NCBI GenBank assembly: GCA_016933985.1
Contig: JAFGTU010000279.1
Location: 1-12,620, forward strand
Length of the DNA: 12,620 nucleotides
Direction: 5' to 3'
Origin: Sedimentisphaerales bacterium
GTDB lineage: Bacteria > Planctomycetota > Phycisphaerae > Sedimentisphaerales > Anaerobacaceae
Made by a program: the position numbers and the translations under genes. Positions 1 through 6,453 of the stretch are shown in pieces (position 1 is the first letter of the stretch; every line of letters begins with the position of its first letter). The notes below the pieces were generated by a model. It saw nothing but the letters and a program-made list of their open reading frames with translations. It made no database searches and was not told the origin of the DNA.

Positions 1-1009
1 GCTTCATTAACGAAGGCTGGACGCCCGATGTCGCCGTATATAGAATCACACCTGCCAGCCCCTTGCCCTGCGCGATGTACGTCTGCGACCACGACTTCTC
101 GAATCCAGCGAATTCCACAAACTGCTTTTGCACACGCTTATTGTAAGGCACAAGCAAGCCATCGCAGTCGGAGCTGACAGCCATGCACAGCCTACGCCCC
201 TGCCAGCCGGTCTTGCCCGCCTTGCCTAAGCGAAAGCAGTCCGATTCCTTAGTATCAGCTTCTCTCCAGAAGGTCTGGAGGCTTGCCGTATGCGCCTCGG
301 CTTTGAGATGCACGGCATACCTCTTGCCCGGCTCGGTCGGGACCTGCCCCGAATCCCAGCCCGCGCACCACCAGTAATTCTTCGGCCCGCCGCAATCGAC
401 GTCCAGAACAATCGCCGCCGGCCCGACCTGCGGCCACTCATCGGGCGTCGCGTCGGTCCCCTTATGAATCGAAAGCACCATATTCTGTCCCAAAGGCCCC
501 GCCCCATCGACGCCGTCGGTAGCCAGTTTGAAACCGATCCGCGTAATGCTCGTGCCTTTGGCGACGAACGTCTGGAAATAGTCGGTCGCCGGCTTCTCGT
601 CCCAGGCCCCCTCATAGAAATCGGCGTAATCGAATACAGGAGTCAAGTCCCGATTGATGTCATCCCCGGCCTTGAGGACCTGGCCCGTCACAAACAGCGG
701 TCTTACGAAACCTGCCGGCGCCGAGAAGAGGAAACTGTAAGTCCCCGCAGGCCCGGCCAGCCGATACCAGCCGGCCGGGTGCGTCTCCCACGTCCGAAAC
801 CCGATTGCCTGCCGATCCGGCCCCGCCGCGCTCCCAAAGCAATAAACCCCGCTCATAGGAACGGTCTCGCCGCTGCCCGGATACTGCGCAGCGAGCATCC
901 TGCCGTGAAAAACAACCTCACCCGGCGCACAGGCAGATAGAATTAACTGGAAAGTCAGACCAAAAGCGGTAAGTAACGATTTCACACTATACCTCGTTGA
1001 TAGACACAT
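1..1009 (-). CDS. Secreted, possibly lipid-anchored protein of unknown function, 3' end outside the window
   Basis: One reading frame stays open on the minus strand from an ATG at 1009 to the window edge (336 codons). The N-terminus is a signal peptide whose hydrophobic core (LLTAFGLTFQLIL) leads into LSAC, a plausible lipobox with Cys27, so export and perhaps lipid anchoring are inferred. ATG 1009 has GGAG seven bases upstream. A GTG at 985 is an in-frame alternative with GAGG only four bases away and gives a shorter signal peptide. The mature part is rich in Gly, Trp, Tyr and Asp. An internal similarity is visible: QTFVAKGTSITRIGFKLATD recurs later as QTYIAQGKGLAGVILYTATS, which suggests tandem beta-sandwich (jelly-roll-like) domains. 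The first about 80 mature residues (GTYSFLFSAPAGF) resemble a carboxypeptidase-regulatory-like beta fold. I do not recognise the family. A surface carbohydrate-binding role is a guess. Confidence 0.8.
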   Translation of the reverse strand, partial: MCLSTRYSVKSLLTAFGLTFQLILSACAPGEVVFHGRMLAAQYPGSGETVPMSGVYCFGSAAGPDRQAIGFRTWETHPAGWYRLAGPAGTYSFLFSAPAGFVRPLFVTGQVLKAGDDINRDLTPVFDYADFYEGAWDEKPATDYFQTFVAKGTSITRIGFKLATDGVDGAGPLGQNMVLSIHKGTDATPDEWPQVGPAAIVLDVDCGGPKNYWWCAGWDSGQVPTEPGKRYAVHLKAEAHTASLQTFWREADTKESDCFRLGKAGKTGWQGRRLCMAVSSDCDGLLVPYNKRVQKQFVEFAGFEKSWSQTYIAQGKGLAGVILYTATSGVQPSLMK

Positions 1010-1118
1010 CGCCGTTCTCCTGACCGATTTTCGCCTCCTCAATGATTCACTTTTTCATAACAAAAGGACTTCTTCGGGAGCAAGCCAGATTCTTCCCGTG
1101 CTCACCTGCGACACTCTT
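1010..1118. other. Intergenic gap upstream of the secreted protein gene
   Basis: The 109 bases between the four-helix-bundle gene and the secreted protein gene hold a purine-rich GAGGAGG and a GGAG on the minus strand. The second is the likely ribosome site for the ATG at 1009. I see no convincing -35/-10 pair and no rho-independent terminator after the upstream gene. Confidence 0.4.
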
Positions 1119-1481
1119 CTATTTTTGTCTCTTTTCCAAGCCGTTAATCAGGCCGGAAATCATCTTGGAAATAACTTCAAGCTCATTAAGCAAGTCGGAT
1201 AGTTTAACATCCGGGATAAATTGCTTCCGTTTTGCAATTTCCAACAGGGGGACACATTCCTGCACACTACCACGAGCTATTATAAAGAAATTTCGTCTAT
1301 CCCCTTTTGTAAATCTCCCATTGCCTTCAGCGATATTGGTCGCTATCGATAAAGATGCTCTGTTAAGCTGGTCCGTCAGAAAATAATATCCTTTGGGGAA
1401 CTCATCGGTAAGATTTATGACTTTCTCGACTAAGTCTACGGATTTCTGATATACCTCGAGATTTTCAAACATAAAAGGCAT
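1119..1481 (-). CDS. Four-helix-bundle protein (23S rRNA intervening-sequence / S23 family)
   Basis: This 120-residue protein has the S23/IVS-type layout: an N-terminal FENLEVYQKSVDLVEKV helix, then FPKGYYFLTDQLNRASLSI, then TNIAEGNGR, then a helix with FIIARGSVQEC, and a final amphipathic helix (SDLLNELEVISKMISGLING). The family was first seen inside intervening sequences of bacterial 23S rRNA and is also common as free-standing genes. The molecular function is unknown, although the related Avd protein of diversity-generating retroelements binds nucleic acid. The start at 1481 is chosen because AAGGGA lies seven bases upstream and MPFMFENLEVY matches the family N-terminus. The longer frame from 1529 would add residues encoded by a repeat. 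No rRNA or reverse transcriptase gene is present here, so this is the solitary type. Confidence 0.9.
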   Translation of the reverse strand: MPFMFENLEVYQKSVDLVEKVINLTDEFPKGYYFLTDQLNRASLSIATNIAEGNGRFTKGDRRNFFIIARGSVQECVPLLEIAKRKQFIPDVKLSDLLNELEVISKMISGLINGLEKRQK

Positions 1482-1497
1482 TGTCAAATCCCTTTTT

Positions 1498-1579
1498 GAA
1501 CAGTTGAGCAGTTGAACAGGTGACCGCATTTGAGCATTTATGCTCTTTCAACTGTTCACCTGTTCTGCGGCTCAAATGC
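1498..1579. repeat. Interleaved inverted repeats upstream of the four-helix-bundle gene
   Basis: A 19-base stretch at 1498-1516 (GAACAGTTGAGCAGTTGAA) recurs inverted at 1547-1565 with 17 of 19 matches. Two exact 10-bp arms are interleaved: GAACAGGTGA at 1514-1523 pairs with 1556-1565, and GCATTTGAGC at 1526-1535 pairs with 1570-1579. This gives an A-B-A'-B' order. A 5-bp GAGCA/TGCTC hairpin also sits at 1532-1545. Function is unknown. It may be a dispersed repeat or a structured RNA segment between tRNA-Glu and the downstream gene. Confidence 0.7.
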
Positions 1580-1583
1580 TCCA

Positions 1584-1608
1584 TTTTGACCGACGTTGTC
1601 GGTCAAAA
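1584..1608. repeat. Perfect 11-bp palindrome touching the tRNA-Glu 3' end
   Basis: TTTTGACCGAC (1584-1594) and GTCGGTCAAAA (1598-1608) form a perfect 11-bp stem with a 3-base loop, beginning one base after the tRNA-Glu discriminator position on the minus strand. The arms end in A/T runs on both strands. It could act as a tRNA 3' processing or termination hairpin, but no separate U-tract follows on the minus strand, so a classical terminator is not certain. Confidence 0.7.
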
Positions 1609-1681
1609 TACCCCCAAGGGGAGTCGAACCCCTGTTACCGGGTTGAGAACCCGGCGTCCTAGGCCACTAGACGATGGGGGC
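1609..1681 (-). tRNA. tRNA-Glu(CUC)
   Basis: The minus strand folds as a full cloverleaf. The acceptor stem is GCCCCCA with TGGGGGT (one terminal G-U pair), the anticodon stem is CCGGG/CCCGG around the loop TTCTCAA, giving anticodon CTC, and the T arm is CAGGGG TTCGACT CCCCT. The discriminator base is A at 1609. CCA is not encoded. The CUC anticodon reads GAG. A promoter is seen only before the upstream tRNA-Met, so co-transcription is likely. Confidence 0.93.
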
Positions 1682-1780
1682 GATATTCGCATCTCGTCGT
1701 TCGTATTTCGCATCTCGTCTTCGCAGGAGAAACGACCCTGCCGACGCAATACGCATCACGCTTCACGAGACACGCGCCAG
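1682..1780. repeat. tRNA spacer with 13-bp direct repeat
   Basis: The 99-base spacer between the two tRNAs contains an exact 13-bp direct repeat, TTCGCATCTCGTC, at 1686-1698 and 1707-1719 (21-base period). Looser variants follow (ATACGCATCACG, CTTCACGAGACACG). The look is that of the dispersed 'TACGAGATACGAA' type of simple repeats common in planctomycete and environmental genomes. No gene is seen. Confidence 0.6.
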
Positions 1781-1854
1781 TAGCGGCGGTCGGATTCGAA
1801 CCGACGACCCTGGGCTTATGAATCCCATGCTCTGACCAACTGAGCTACACCGCC
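1781..1854 (-). tRNA. tRNA-Met(CAU), elongator-like
   Basis: The minus strand folds as a cloverleaf. The acceptor stem is GGCGGTG/CGCCGCT, the D arm is GCTC AGTTGGTCA GAGC, the anticodon loop is TTCATAA with anticodon CAT, and the T arm is GTCGG TTCGAAT CCGAC, with discriminator A at 1781. CCA is not encoded. The 1-72 pair is G-U and the anticodon stem lacks the three consecutive G-C pairs of initiator tRNA, so this is not tRNA-fMet. The sequence alone cannot fully exclude a tRNA-Ile whose CAU anticodon becomes lysidine-modified. Confidence 0.92.
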
Positions 1855-1873
1855 GAAATTTCTAACTCGCTGT

Positions 1874-1903
1874 AAAATAACAACTTCCCTCGTGTGCTGT
1901 CAA
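1874..1903 (-). promoter_or_regulatory. Promoter of the tRNA-Met/tRNA-Glu unit
   Basis: On the minus strand a perfect -35 box TTGACA (1898-1903) is followed after 18 bases by TATTTT (1874-1879), or after 17 by TTATTT. Initiation would fall about 10-15 bases before the tRNA-Met 5' end, which suits a tRNA promoter. Confidence 0.7.
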
Positions 1904-2234
1904 CCCTTTTTCGAGCTGAACCGGCATCGGCACCAAAACGCACCAATTTTTGGCGCAGGCTTTGTGCAGTCGCAACCCGTGCACGATGAACTTAATCATC
2001 CGCTACAGCAAGGTGAAATTCGTGGGTTGTGGCAAAGGTTGCGTGCCCTGCAAGGAAGAAAAACATAGGGATACGCTTCAGGCTGTCGAGCCAGGTGTTC
2101 TGCGACGATCCGGACGATTTCTTCTGTCAACGGAATAACTTATGCGATACCGTCGCGTTGACACAGTTGGAACACAAAGGGCTGCAAGCGTGGTCCTCAC
2201 AACCGCATCATGCCGTATCTATTTGCAGAGAGGT
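1904..2234. other. Gene-poor stretch with a possible frame-disrupted ORF
   Basis: No intact gene is recognised. On the plus strand, a frame from an ATG at 1986 reads a Cys-rich start (KVKFVGCGKGCVPCKEEKHR) and stops by 2138. The next frame then gives FCDDPDDFFCQRNNLCDTVA followed by a Gln/His-rich stretch. Together they look like one small cysteine-rich (zinc-ribbon-like) protein split by a frameshift near 2085. There is no clear ribosome site and the second frame runs on into the antisense of the next gene, so this is a weak call. Confidence 0.25.
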
Positions 2235-2996
2235 CTATGGCTGCCTGAGTCTTCGGCAGGTTGCCAAGCCCCCAAGGACGAAAAATAAGAGCGTGCCGGG
2301 TTCGGGGACGGCGAGTTCCCTTATCTCTGCATCTGACAAAGCAACATCGTAAATACGAACCTCGTCGATGAGTCCGTCGAAGTGCCAATAAGCCCTACTG
2401 TCATATCCGATCCTCAAAGGATATGAGTCACCACTTATCAGGTCGGACAGAGTATTGGGCCGGGCATCACTCAATATCCCATTAAGATATATCTTAATTT
2501 CTGAAGAATCCCATGTTCCTGCAATGTGTTGCCACGTGTTTACCGCCAGTTCTCCTTCAGGTATTGAGGCATAAACGTAATCAGAACCATCGCCGACAGT
2601 GACAGCACGATTATACATTCCGAGAACGAGCCAGTAGTTTTCACTCTTGTTCCCGTCCCCTGGGCCGCCCCGCTTGTTAACAATTGACTGCTCATACAAG
2701 CTCCGTGGGTAAATCCAAGCTGAAATAGTACCGCTTGAATTCAAGTTAAGTTCATCGGCACTGGCGACCTCAACATAATCGGCCACGCCGTCGAAGTTCA
2801 GTGCCCCATCGATGATCCCATCGACCCATTCAGCCCCATGGACAATCCCATCATTATCTCCCGCTGAATCGAATGCCGTCGTTCCGCTCTGTTCGTCAAA
2901 ACTCCAGGACGCAATCAGGGCCGCCTGGGTCACTGTAGGAATTGCAGCCAACAAGATCACCGCCATTCCCGCCACAAGAATTGATTTCTGTCTCAT
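2235..2996 (-). CDS. LamG-domain protein with PEP-CTERM sorting signal
   Basis: The 253-residue protein is built for export and surface sorting. Residues 1-25 are a signal peptide ending in TVTQA. Residues 27-220 are a concanavalin-like LamG/Laminin_G_3 domain, with typical WSFDE, ALNFDGVADYVEV, ISAWIYP, WQHIAGTWD, IKIYLNG and FDGLIDEVRIYDVALSDAEI blocks. The C-terminus is a textbook PEP-CTERM tail: PEP at 231-233, a hydrophobic stretch and a basic RRLRQ end. In known systems an exosortase recognises this tail. LamG domains often bind glycans, so a role in binding or organising the exopolysaccharide is inferred. The start at 2996 is supported by GGAG in a GTGAGGAGAAAGAA leader and by the signal peptide; the longer frame from 3116 begins inside the promoter -10 box. 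No exosortase gene is visible in the window. Confidence 0.93.
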   Translation of the reverse strand: MRQKSILVAGMAVILLAAIPTVTQAALIASWSFDEQSGTTAFDSAGDNDGIVHGAEWVDGIIDGALNFDGVADYVEVASADELNLNSSGTISAWIYPRSLYEQSIVNKRGGPGDGNKSENYWLVLGMYNRAVTVGDGSDYVYASIPEGELAVNTWQHIAGTWDSSEIKIYLNGILSDARPNTLSDLISGDSYPLRIGYDSRAYWHFDGLIDEVRIYDVALSDAEIRELAVPEPGTLLFFVLGGLATCRRLRQP

Positions 2997-3108
2997 TTCT
3001 TTCTCCTCACAATAAAGGACTATCAGCACTTCCAAAACGTGATGCGTCAAAGTGCTCGCCAAAGGTGAACCGCTCGACTCCTGCAAACGGCTCAGAGCCT
3101 CATAAACC
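2997..3108 (-). promoter_or_regulatory. Long 5' leader of the LamG/PEP-CTERM gene
   Basis: About 110 bases separate the predicted transcription start from the ATG, which is long for a simple leader. It can form small stems, for example GGCT/AGCC within GGCTCTGAGCC, and GAGCCG pairing with CGGTTC across 15 bases. I compared it by eye with the cyclic-di-GMP-I riboswitch core and do not see the conserved elements. A regulatory role is only a possibility. Confidence 0.3.
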
Positions 3109-3114
3109 GATGCC

Positions 3115-3144
3115 ATTCTACACCTGGCACGTAGAGTCTGTCAA
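3115..3144 (-). promoter_or_regulatory. Promoter of the LamG/PEP-CTERM gene
   Basis: On the minus strand TTGACA (3139-3144, perfect -35) is followed after 18 bases by TAGAAT (3115-3120, five of six -10 matches). It points at the LamG gene and separates its transcription from the polysaccharide genes upstream. Confidence 0.7.
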
Positions 3145-3225
3145 GTGGTAAACATAGGATTTCAGAGTTTCCCGCGAGAAACCGCGTTTGGGGGCCGAAA
3201 ACCAGCGTAAGGATGCCGACCAAGA

Positions 3226-3363
3226 TCAAAAGATTCTATATTGTGCTTGCGCCAGGCTGACCGTCTTGGCCCCTATCTTGATGACCTTCTCTCTCAGCGT
3301 CCCAAGCCATTTACCTGGGCAATGCCAGCCACTTGAGAGGATTGCCGATTCTCTGCCGGTCCC
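3226..3363 (-). pseudogene. Relic resembling the C-terminus of an IS1380-type transposase
   Basis: Downstream of the methyltransferase stop, and in the same frame, the minus strand reads about 45 codons to a TGA at 3226. The segment GKWLGTLREKVIKIGAKTVS followed by AQYRIF resembles, from memory, the C-terminal block of IS1380-family transposases (LREKVIKIGAK-V-hARYv-F). No transposase body or terminal inverted repeats are recognisable, so at most this is a scar of an old insertion. The match is by recall and unverified. Confidence 0.35.
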
Positions 3364-4101
3364 CTATGGCTTGTTGTTTTTGGCTTTGGCCGCGATAACC
3401 ATAAACGACCCAAGAAACCGAGGTTCCGAATACCCATTTTCGACCAACAGGCTTCTTATTTCGTCCTTAGTGTATAAATGCAAATGGAATTTGTTGTCGG
3501 TCCTTATGCCTTCTGTTGTCTCGTGAGTATTGGGAAACCACGAAGATAGTATTATCAGTCCGTTCTCGGCCAGGACCCTGTTTGCCTGTTGCAAAAGTTT
3601 TTCACCGTCACTGGACTGCAAGTGTTCGATCAATTCGAACCCTAAAATTACGTCAAATCTCCGGTTCAAATTTTCCAAATCAAGGGCCGAATGTTGGACG
3701 AAATTCAGTTTCTTGCCCTTCCAAGTCGATCTTGAAAAGTCGATTGCCTTTTTGTCAAGGTCGATAGCCAAAAGCTCGCGCGCATAGTCAGAAACCAAGA
3801 AGCTTCCCCATCCGAATCCGCATGCACAGTCAAGAACCACCTTATTTCTTAGGTACTTGATTGAGTACAAATATCTGCCGAGCATATACCTGTAATAGCC
3901 GCTTCGACGATATGGCACAAAACCCGGAAGGGCCTGTTCGGACTCCTGCGCAACGCCAACTGCTACGTCGCTTTCAGTCAAGCTGATGACACGTCTTATC
4001 TTTTTCTTCAAATTACCACCGAAGAGAGAGTAATAAGAATAGTGAAGCATGACGTAGTGCTTGTACAACTTGTTGATGATTCTGTCGATAAATCGGTGCA
4101 T
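3364..4101 (-). CDS. Class I SAM-dependent methyltransferase
   Basis: The 245-residue protein has the class I methyltransferase pattern. Motif I is VLDCACGFGWG (residues 89-99), the acidic end of strand 2 is AIDLD (112-116), motif IV is FDVILGFELIEHL (149-161) and post-motif VLAENGLIILSS follows, as in the Methyltransf_11/23 type. A basic, aromatic N-terminal region of about 85 residues precedes the Rossmann fold. It starts nine bases after the flippase stop and is the last gene of the polysaccharide series, so O-methylation of a sugar or of the chain end is the likely job. The substrate cannot be read from sequence. By eye the gene is richer in A/T than the glycosyltransferase genes, which could mean separate acquisition. 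No strong Shine-Dalgarno sequence precedes it, suggesting translational coupling. Confidence 0.9.
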   Translation of the reverse strand: MHRFIDRIINKLYKHYVMLHYSYYSLFGGNLKKKIRRVISLTESDVAVGVAQESEQALPGFVPYRRSGYYRYMLGRYLYSIKYLRNKVVLDCACGFGWGSFLVSDYARELLAIDLDKKAIDFSRSTWKGKKLNFVQHSALDLENLNRRFDVILGFELIEHLQSSDGEKLLQQANRVLAENGLIILSSWFPNTHETTEGIRTDNKFHLHLYTKDEIRSLLVENGYSEPRFLGSFMVIAAKAKNNKP

Positions 4102-4110
4102 CGTCTGATT

Positions 4111-5433
4111 TCAGAAGTCGTCGCGATCGAGCGTTCCGATGCCTCCAGGAATGTTCTGAGAGTCGCGGATGCGGCGCTGGGGGTCCTTGCGGCGTATTGC
4201 ATAGAGGAAACACGCAGTGACCGCGACTATGCTCAGGGAATGTATTAACAGTGTCGCCCAGAAAACGCCTATGTAGCCGAAACAGTCTATGAAGATGTAG
4301 TCAAGAACCACGTTCAGAAGCCCGCCTGCACCTGTTGCAACGGCTGTAATCTTGGCATAGCCGGCCGGGACTATGAAACCTTGATTCAGGCACGTGCCGA
4401 AGACCTTGAAAGGCAGCAATACAAGCAGGATATTCATTATCATGAGGAATTGAGCGGTGTGATGCTGGGGCAGAACGGTCTGCAAGGCTGGGGGGATGCC
4501 GAAATGGAGGCAGACGCCTAATACCAGGCCGATGCCGAGGCAGAAGGCGGCGTATTTCTTCAGCTTGCTTCTGATCTCGGCAAAGTCGTTTGCCGTTGCG
4601 TACTTGACGGTGTTCGGGGCGACAACCTGGCCGAGGATCGCGAACGGAATTATCAGCATCTGGAATATTCTGTTGACTATTTCGTAGTACCCGATTTCGA
4701 CCACGTAGCCGAACTGCTTGAGTATCAGGATATCAACGCGCGTGTAAAGAAAGAATGCGACGCCGGCGATCCCAAGAACGATAGCGTACCTGGCCACCTC
4801 TGCGAAAATGCCTTTATCAAACCGGATTTTCAAGTTCCTCTGAAATGCAAACAGGGCGACCGCCATCAAAAAATACAGGATAATCTGCGACAGGATCGCT
4901 CCGATAAGGAGATAACGGCTTATCAAAAAGAATGAGGCCGCCAGCGAGAATCCGCCGACGATTATACTAATCAGCGCCAGCTTCTTGAACTGCTTGAGGC
5001 CCCTGTACATCCCGTCGGCAATGCTTGTCAGCGGCATTAAAAACAAGTACGGCAGCAGGCACAGGATATATCGGAAATTGTCTTTGAAGACCCTGCCGCC
5101 CAGCAGCACTATGACCGCCGATATGAACGTGCTTATCCCAATGCTGACTATCGAGATCGAGAAGAGTATGTTATTGAGTTTTTCCGATTGTCTAAAGTTG
5201 TATTCGGCGACATACCTGGAAACCGCCGTGGAAAAGCCGAAGTCGCAAATGATAATCAAGAGGCCGACCACCGCCATCAAATAGCTGAAGTCGCCGAAGC
5301 TCTCCGGCGACAAGAACTTGGCCGCAATGAAGAAGATCAGGCAGGGCACGCCCTGCTTGCCGACCATCTGCAGGGCCCGCCAGAGAAAATCCCGGCCCGT
5401 CCGCTTGTGCGTGTTGTACAGTTTTTTGAACAT
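4111..5433 (-). CDS. Wzx-like polysaccharide/oligosaccharide flippase
   Basis: The 440-residue protein is almost entirely transmembrane helices, about 12-14 by eye, and fits the MOP-superfamily polysaccharide flippase family. The N-terminus (GRDFLWRALQMVGKQGVPCL, then FLSPESFGDFSYLMAVVGLL) and the DFGFSTAVSRYVAEY segment are typical. Its role would be to move undecaprenyl-linked oligosaccharide across the cytoplasmic membrane. I chose the ATG at 5433, one base after the stop of the GT2 gene, as a coupled start. An in-frame ATG at 5478 would add 15 polar residues and overlap the upstream gene; neither start has a strong ribosome site. The C-terminus is a short charged cytoplasmic tail. Confidence 0.9.
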   Translation of the reverse strand: MFKKLYNTHKRTGRDFLWRALQMVGKQGVPCLIFFIAAKFLSPESFGDFSYLMAVVGLLIIICDFGFSTAVSRYVAEYNFRQSEKLNNILFSISIVSIGISTFISAVIVLLGGRVFKDNFRYILCLLPYLFLMPLTSIADGMYRGLKQFKKLALISIIVGGFSLAASFFLISRYLLIGAILSQIILYFLMAVALFAFQRNLKIRFDKGIFAEVARYAIVLGIAGVAFFLYTRVDILILKQFGYVVEIGYYEIVNRIFQMLIIPFAILGQVVAPNTVKYATANDFAEIRSKLKKYAAFCLGIGLVLGVCLHFGIPPALQTVLPQHHTAQFLMIMNILLVLLPFKVFGTCLNQGFIVPAGYAKITAVATGAGGLLNVVLDYIFIDCFGYIGVFWATLLIHSLSIVAVTACFLYAIRRKDPQRRIRDSQNIPGGIGTLDRDDF

Positions 5434-5434
5434 C

Positions 5435-6412
5435 TTAGAATCGCAGGATTTCGTATCGCAGCTTCCTGTAGAATCCATGCAGGGAGGGAAACTTCACGAA
5501 GAGCGATAACAGAATTTTATCGGCTTTGGGGCCGTCGCATCTTTTGTAATTGCCGAACGCCTGCCTGGCGGCCTCGATATCGCCGGCGGCAAGGGCAAAG
5601 ACGATACTCTTTCTCAGGGCTTCCCGCTCCAATTGCTTTGCCGATACGCCCAGAAATCGCAAGAGACAATCCTCGTCGCTGAAATCGAGCTTGTCATAAG
5701 AGTCGCAGCCCGTTTCGAGCCTTTCATAATAGAACTTCAACGCCAGCTTGCCGGCGAGAACCTGCTTTCTTTTACCGCTCATAGAGATGCTTCTATTCGA
5801 GACCCTGTAATGCAGCAGGATGTCTCTTAGGTTGGCGAACCTCTTGTTCTTCGAGAGAAGATTCAAATAGAAATCATAATCCTGGGCCGTCTCAAAATGC
5901 TCTCTATAGAGAAGGCCCTGGTTTCTGAACATAATTGTGGGATGATACAGGGCCAGGCGGCCTCCGAACATATCCTGGACGATTTCTGGGTGCCGCGTAT
6001 GCTTAACGGCGCTGTGCCGCACGACCCCGTCTTGATCGATGATATTGACGGCAGTACCTGCAAGAAAGATGTCATCATTATTTTCGAGGAATTGATGCTG
6101 CAAGGCCAACCTCTCAGGCAGAGCCACGTCGTCGGCGTCCATCCTTGCAATATATTTGCCCTCGGCAGCCTTTATCGCCTTGTTCAAAGATTTTGTCAGT
6201 CCGAGGTTCTCATTGTTTGTGATGATCCGAATTCTGTCGTCGGCGATTCTGTATTGCTCCAGCATATCTCCAATGTCACGTCGATCGGGATTGTCGTTGA
6301 CGATAATGAGCTCAAAGTCCCCAAACGTTTGGTCCTGCACAGACTCGATGCTGCCTTTAAGCCAGTCCGGCGGCTCGTTATATACCGACATTAAAATCGA
6401 AATTGGCTTCAT
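5435..6412 (-). CDS. Glycosyltransferase family 2
   Basis: The 325-residue protein carries the GT-A fold signatures of family 2: SVYNEP (residues 9-14), LIIVNDNP (35-42), ENLGLTKSLNKAI (68-80) and the metal-binding DADD (92-95), with ETAQDYDFYLNL (174-185) near the catalytic-base position. It lacks transmembrane segments and should use a nucleotide-sugar on the cytoplasmic side of the membrane, adding a sugar to the lipid-linked oligosaccharide. The C-terminal 100 residues are helical and may bind acceptor or membrane. It begins 41 bases after the preceding GT4 gene, with GAGAG upstream. Donor and acceptor sugars cannot be assigned. Confidence 0.93.
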   Translation of the reverse strand: MKPISILMSVYNEPPDWLKGSIESVQDQTFGDFELIIVNDNPDRRDIGDMLEQYRIADDRIRIITNNENLGLTKSLNKAIKAAEGKYIARMDADDVALPERLALQHQFLENNDDIFLAGTAVNIIDQDGVVRHSAVKHTRHPEIVQDMFGGRLALYHPTIMFRNQGLLYREHFETAQDYDFYLNLLSKNKRFANLRDILLHYRVSNRSISMSGKRKQVLAGKLALKFYYERLETGCDSYDKLDFSDEDCLLRFLGVSAKQLEREALRKSIVFALAAGDIEAARQAFGNYKRCDGPKADKILLSLFVKFPSLHGFYRKLRYEILRF

Positions 6413-6453
6413 TCAGTTACTCTCAAAAGTCTGCAAGCCGGGACGCGCCCGCC

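Noticed and set aside
226..615. 129-codon minus-strand open frame
   Set aside because: It overlaps the partial secreted protein in another frame and has an Arg/Ser-rich product typical of a GC-rich shadow.
290..940. 216-codon plus-strand open frame
   Set aside because: It is antisense to the secreted-protein frame, which has a signal peptide, a ribosome site and sensible composition. The plus-strand product is Arg/Pro-rich with no recognisable features.
1584..1608. Classical rho-independent terminator after tRNA-Glu
   Set aside because: The stem is perfect but no U-tract follows it on the minus strand, so I list it only as a palindrome.
1686..1719. CRISPR array in the tRNA spacer
   Set aside because: There are only two 13-bp repeats with an 8-base gap, and no cas genes in the window.
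2997..3108. Cyclic-di-GMP riboswitch in the LamG leader
   Set aside because: The conserved GEMM-I core elements are not present by eye.
2997..3116. N-terminal extension of the LamG protein from the ATG at 3116
   Set aside because: That ATG lies within the predicted -10 box, and the extension would bury the clear signal peptide at residue 41.
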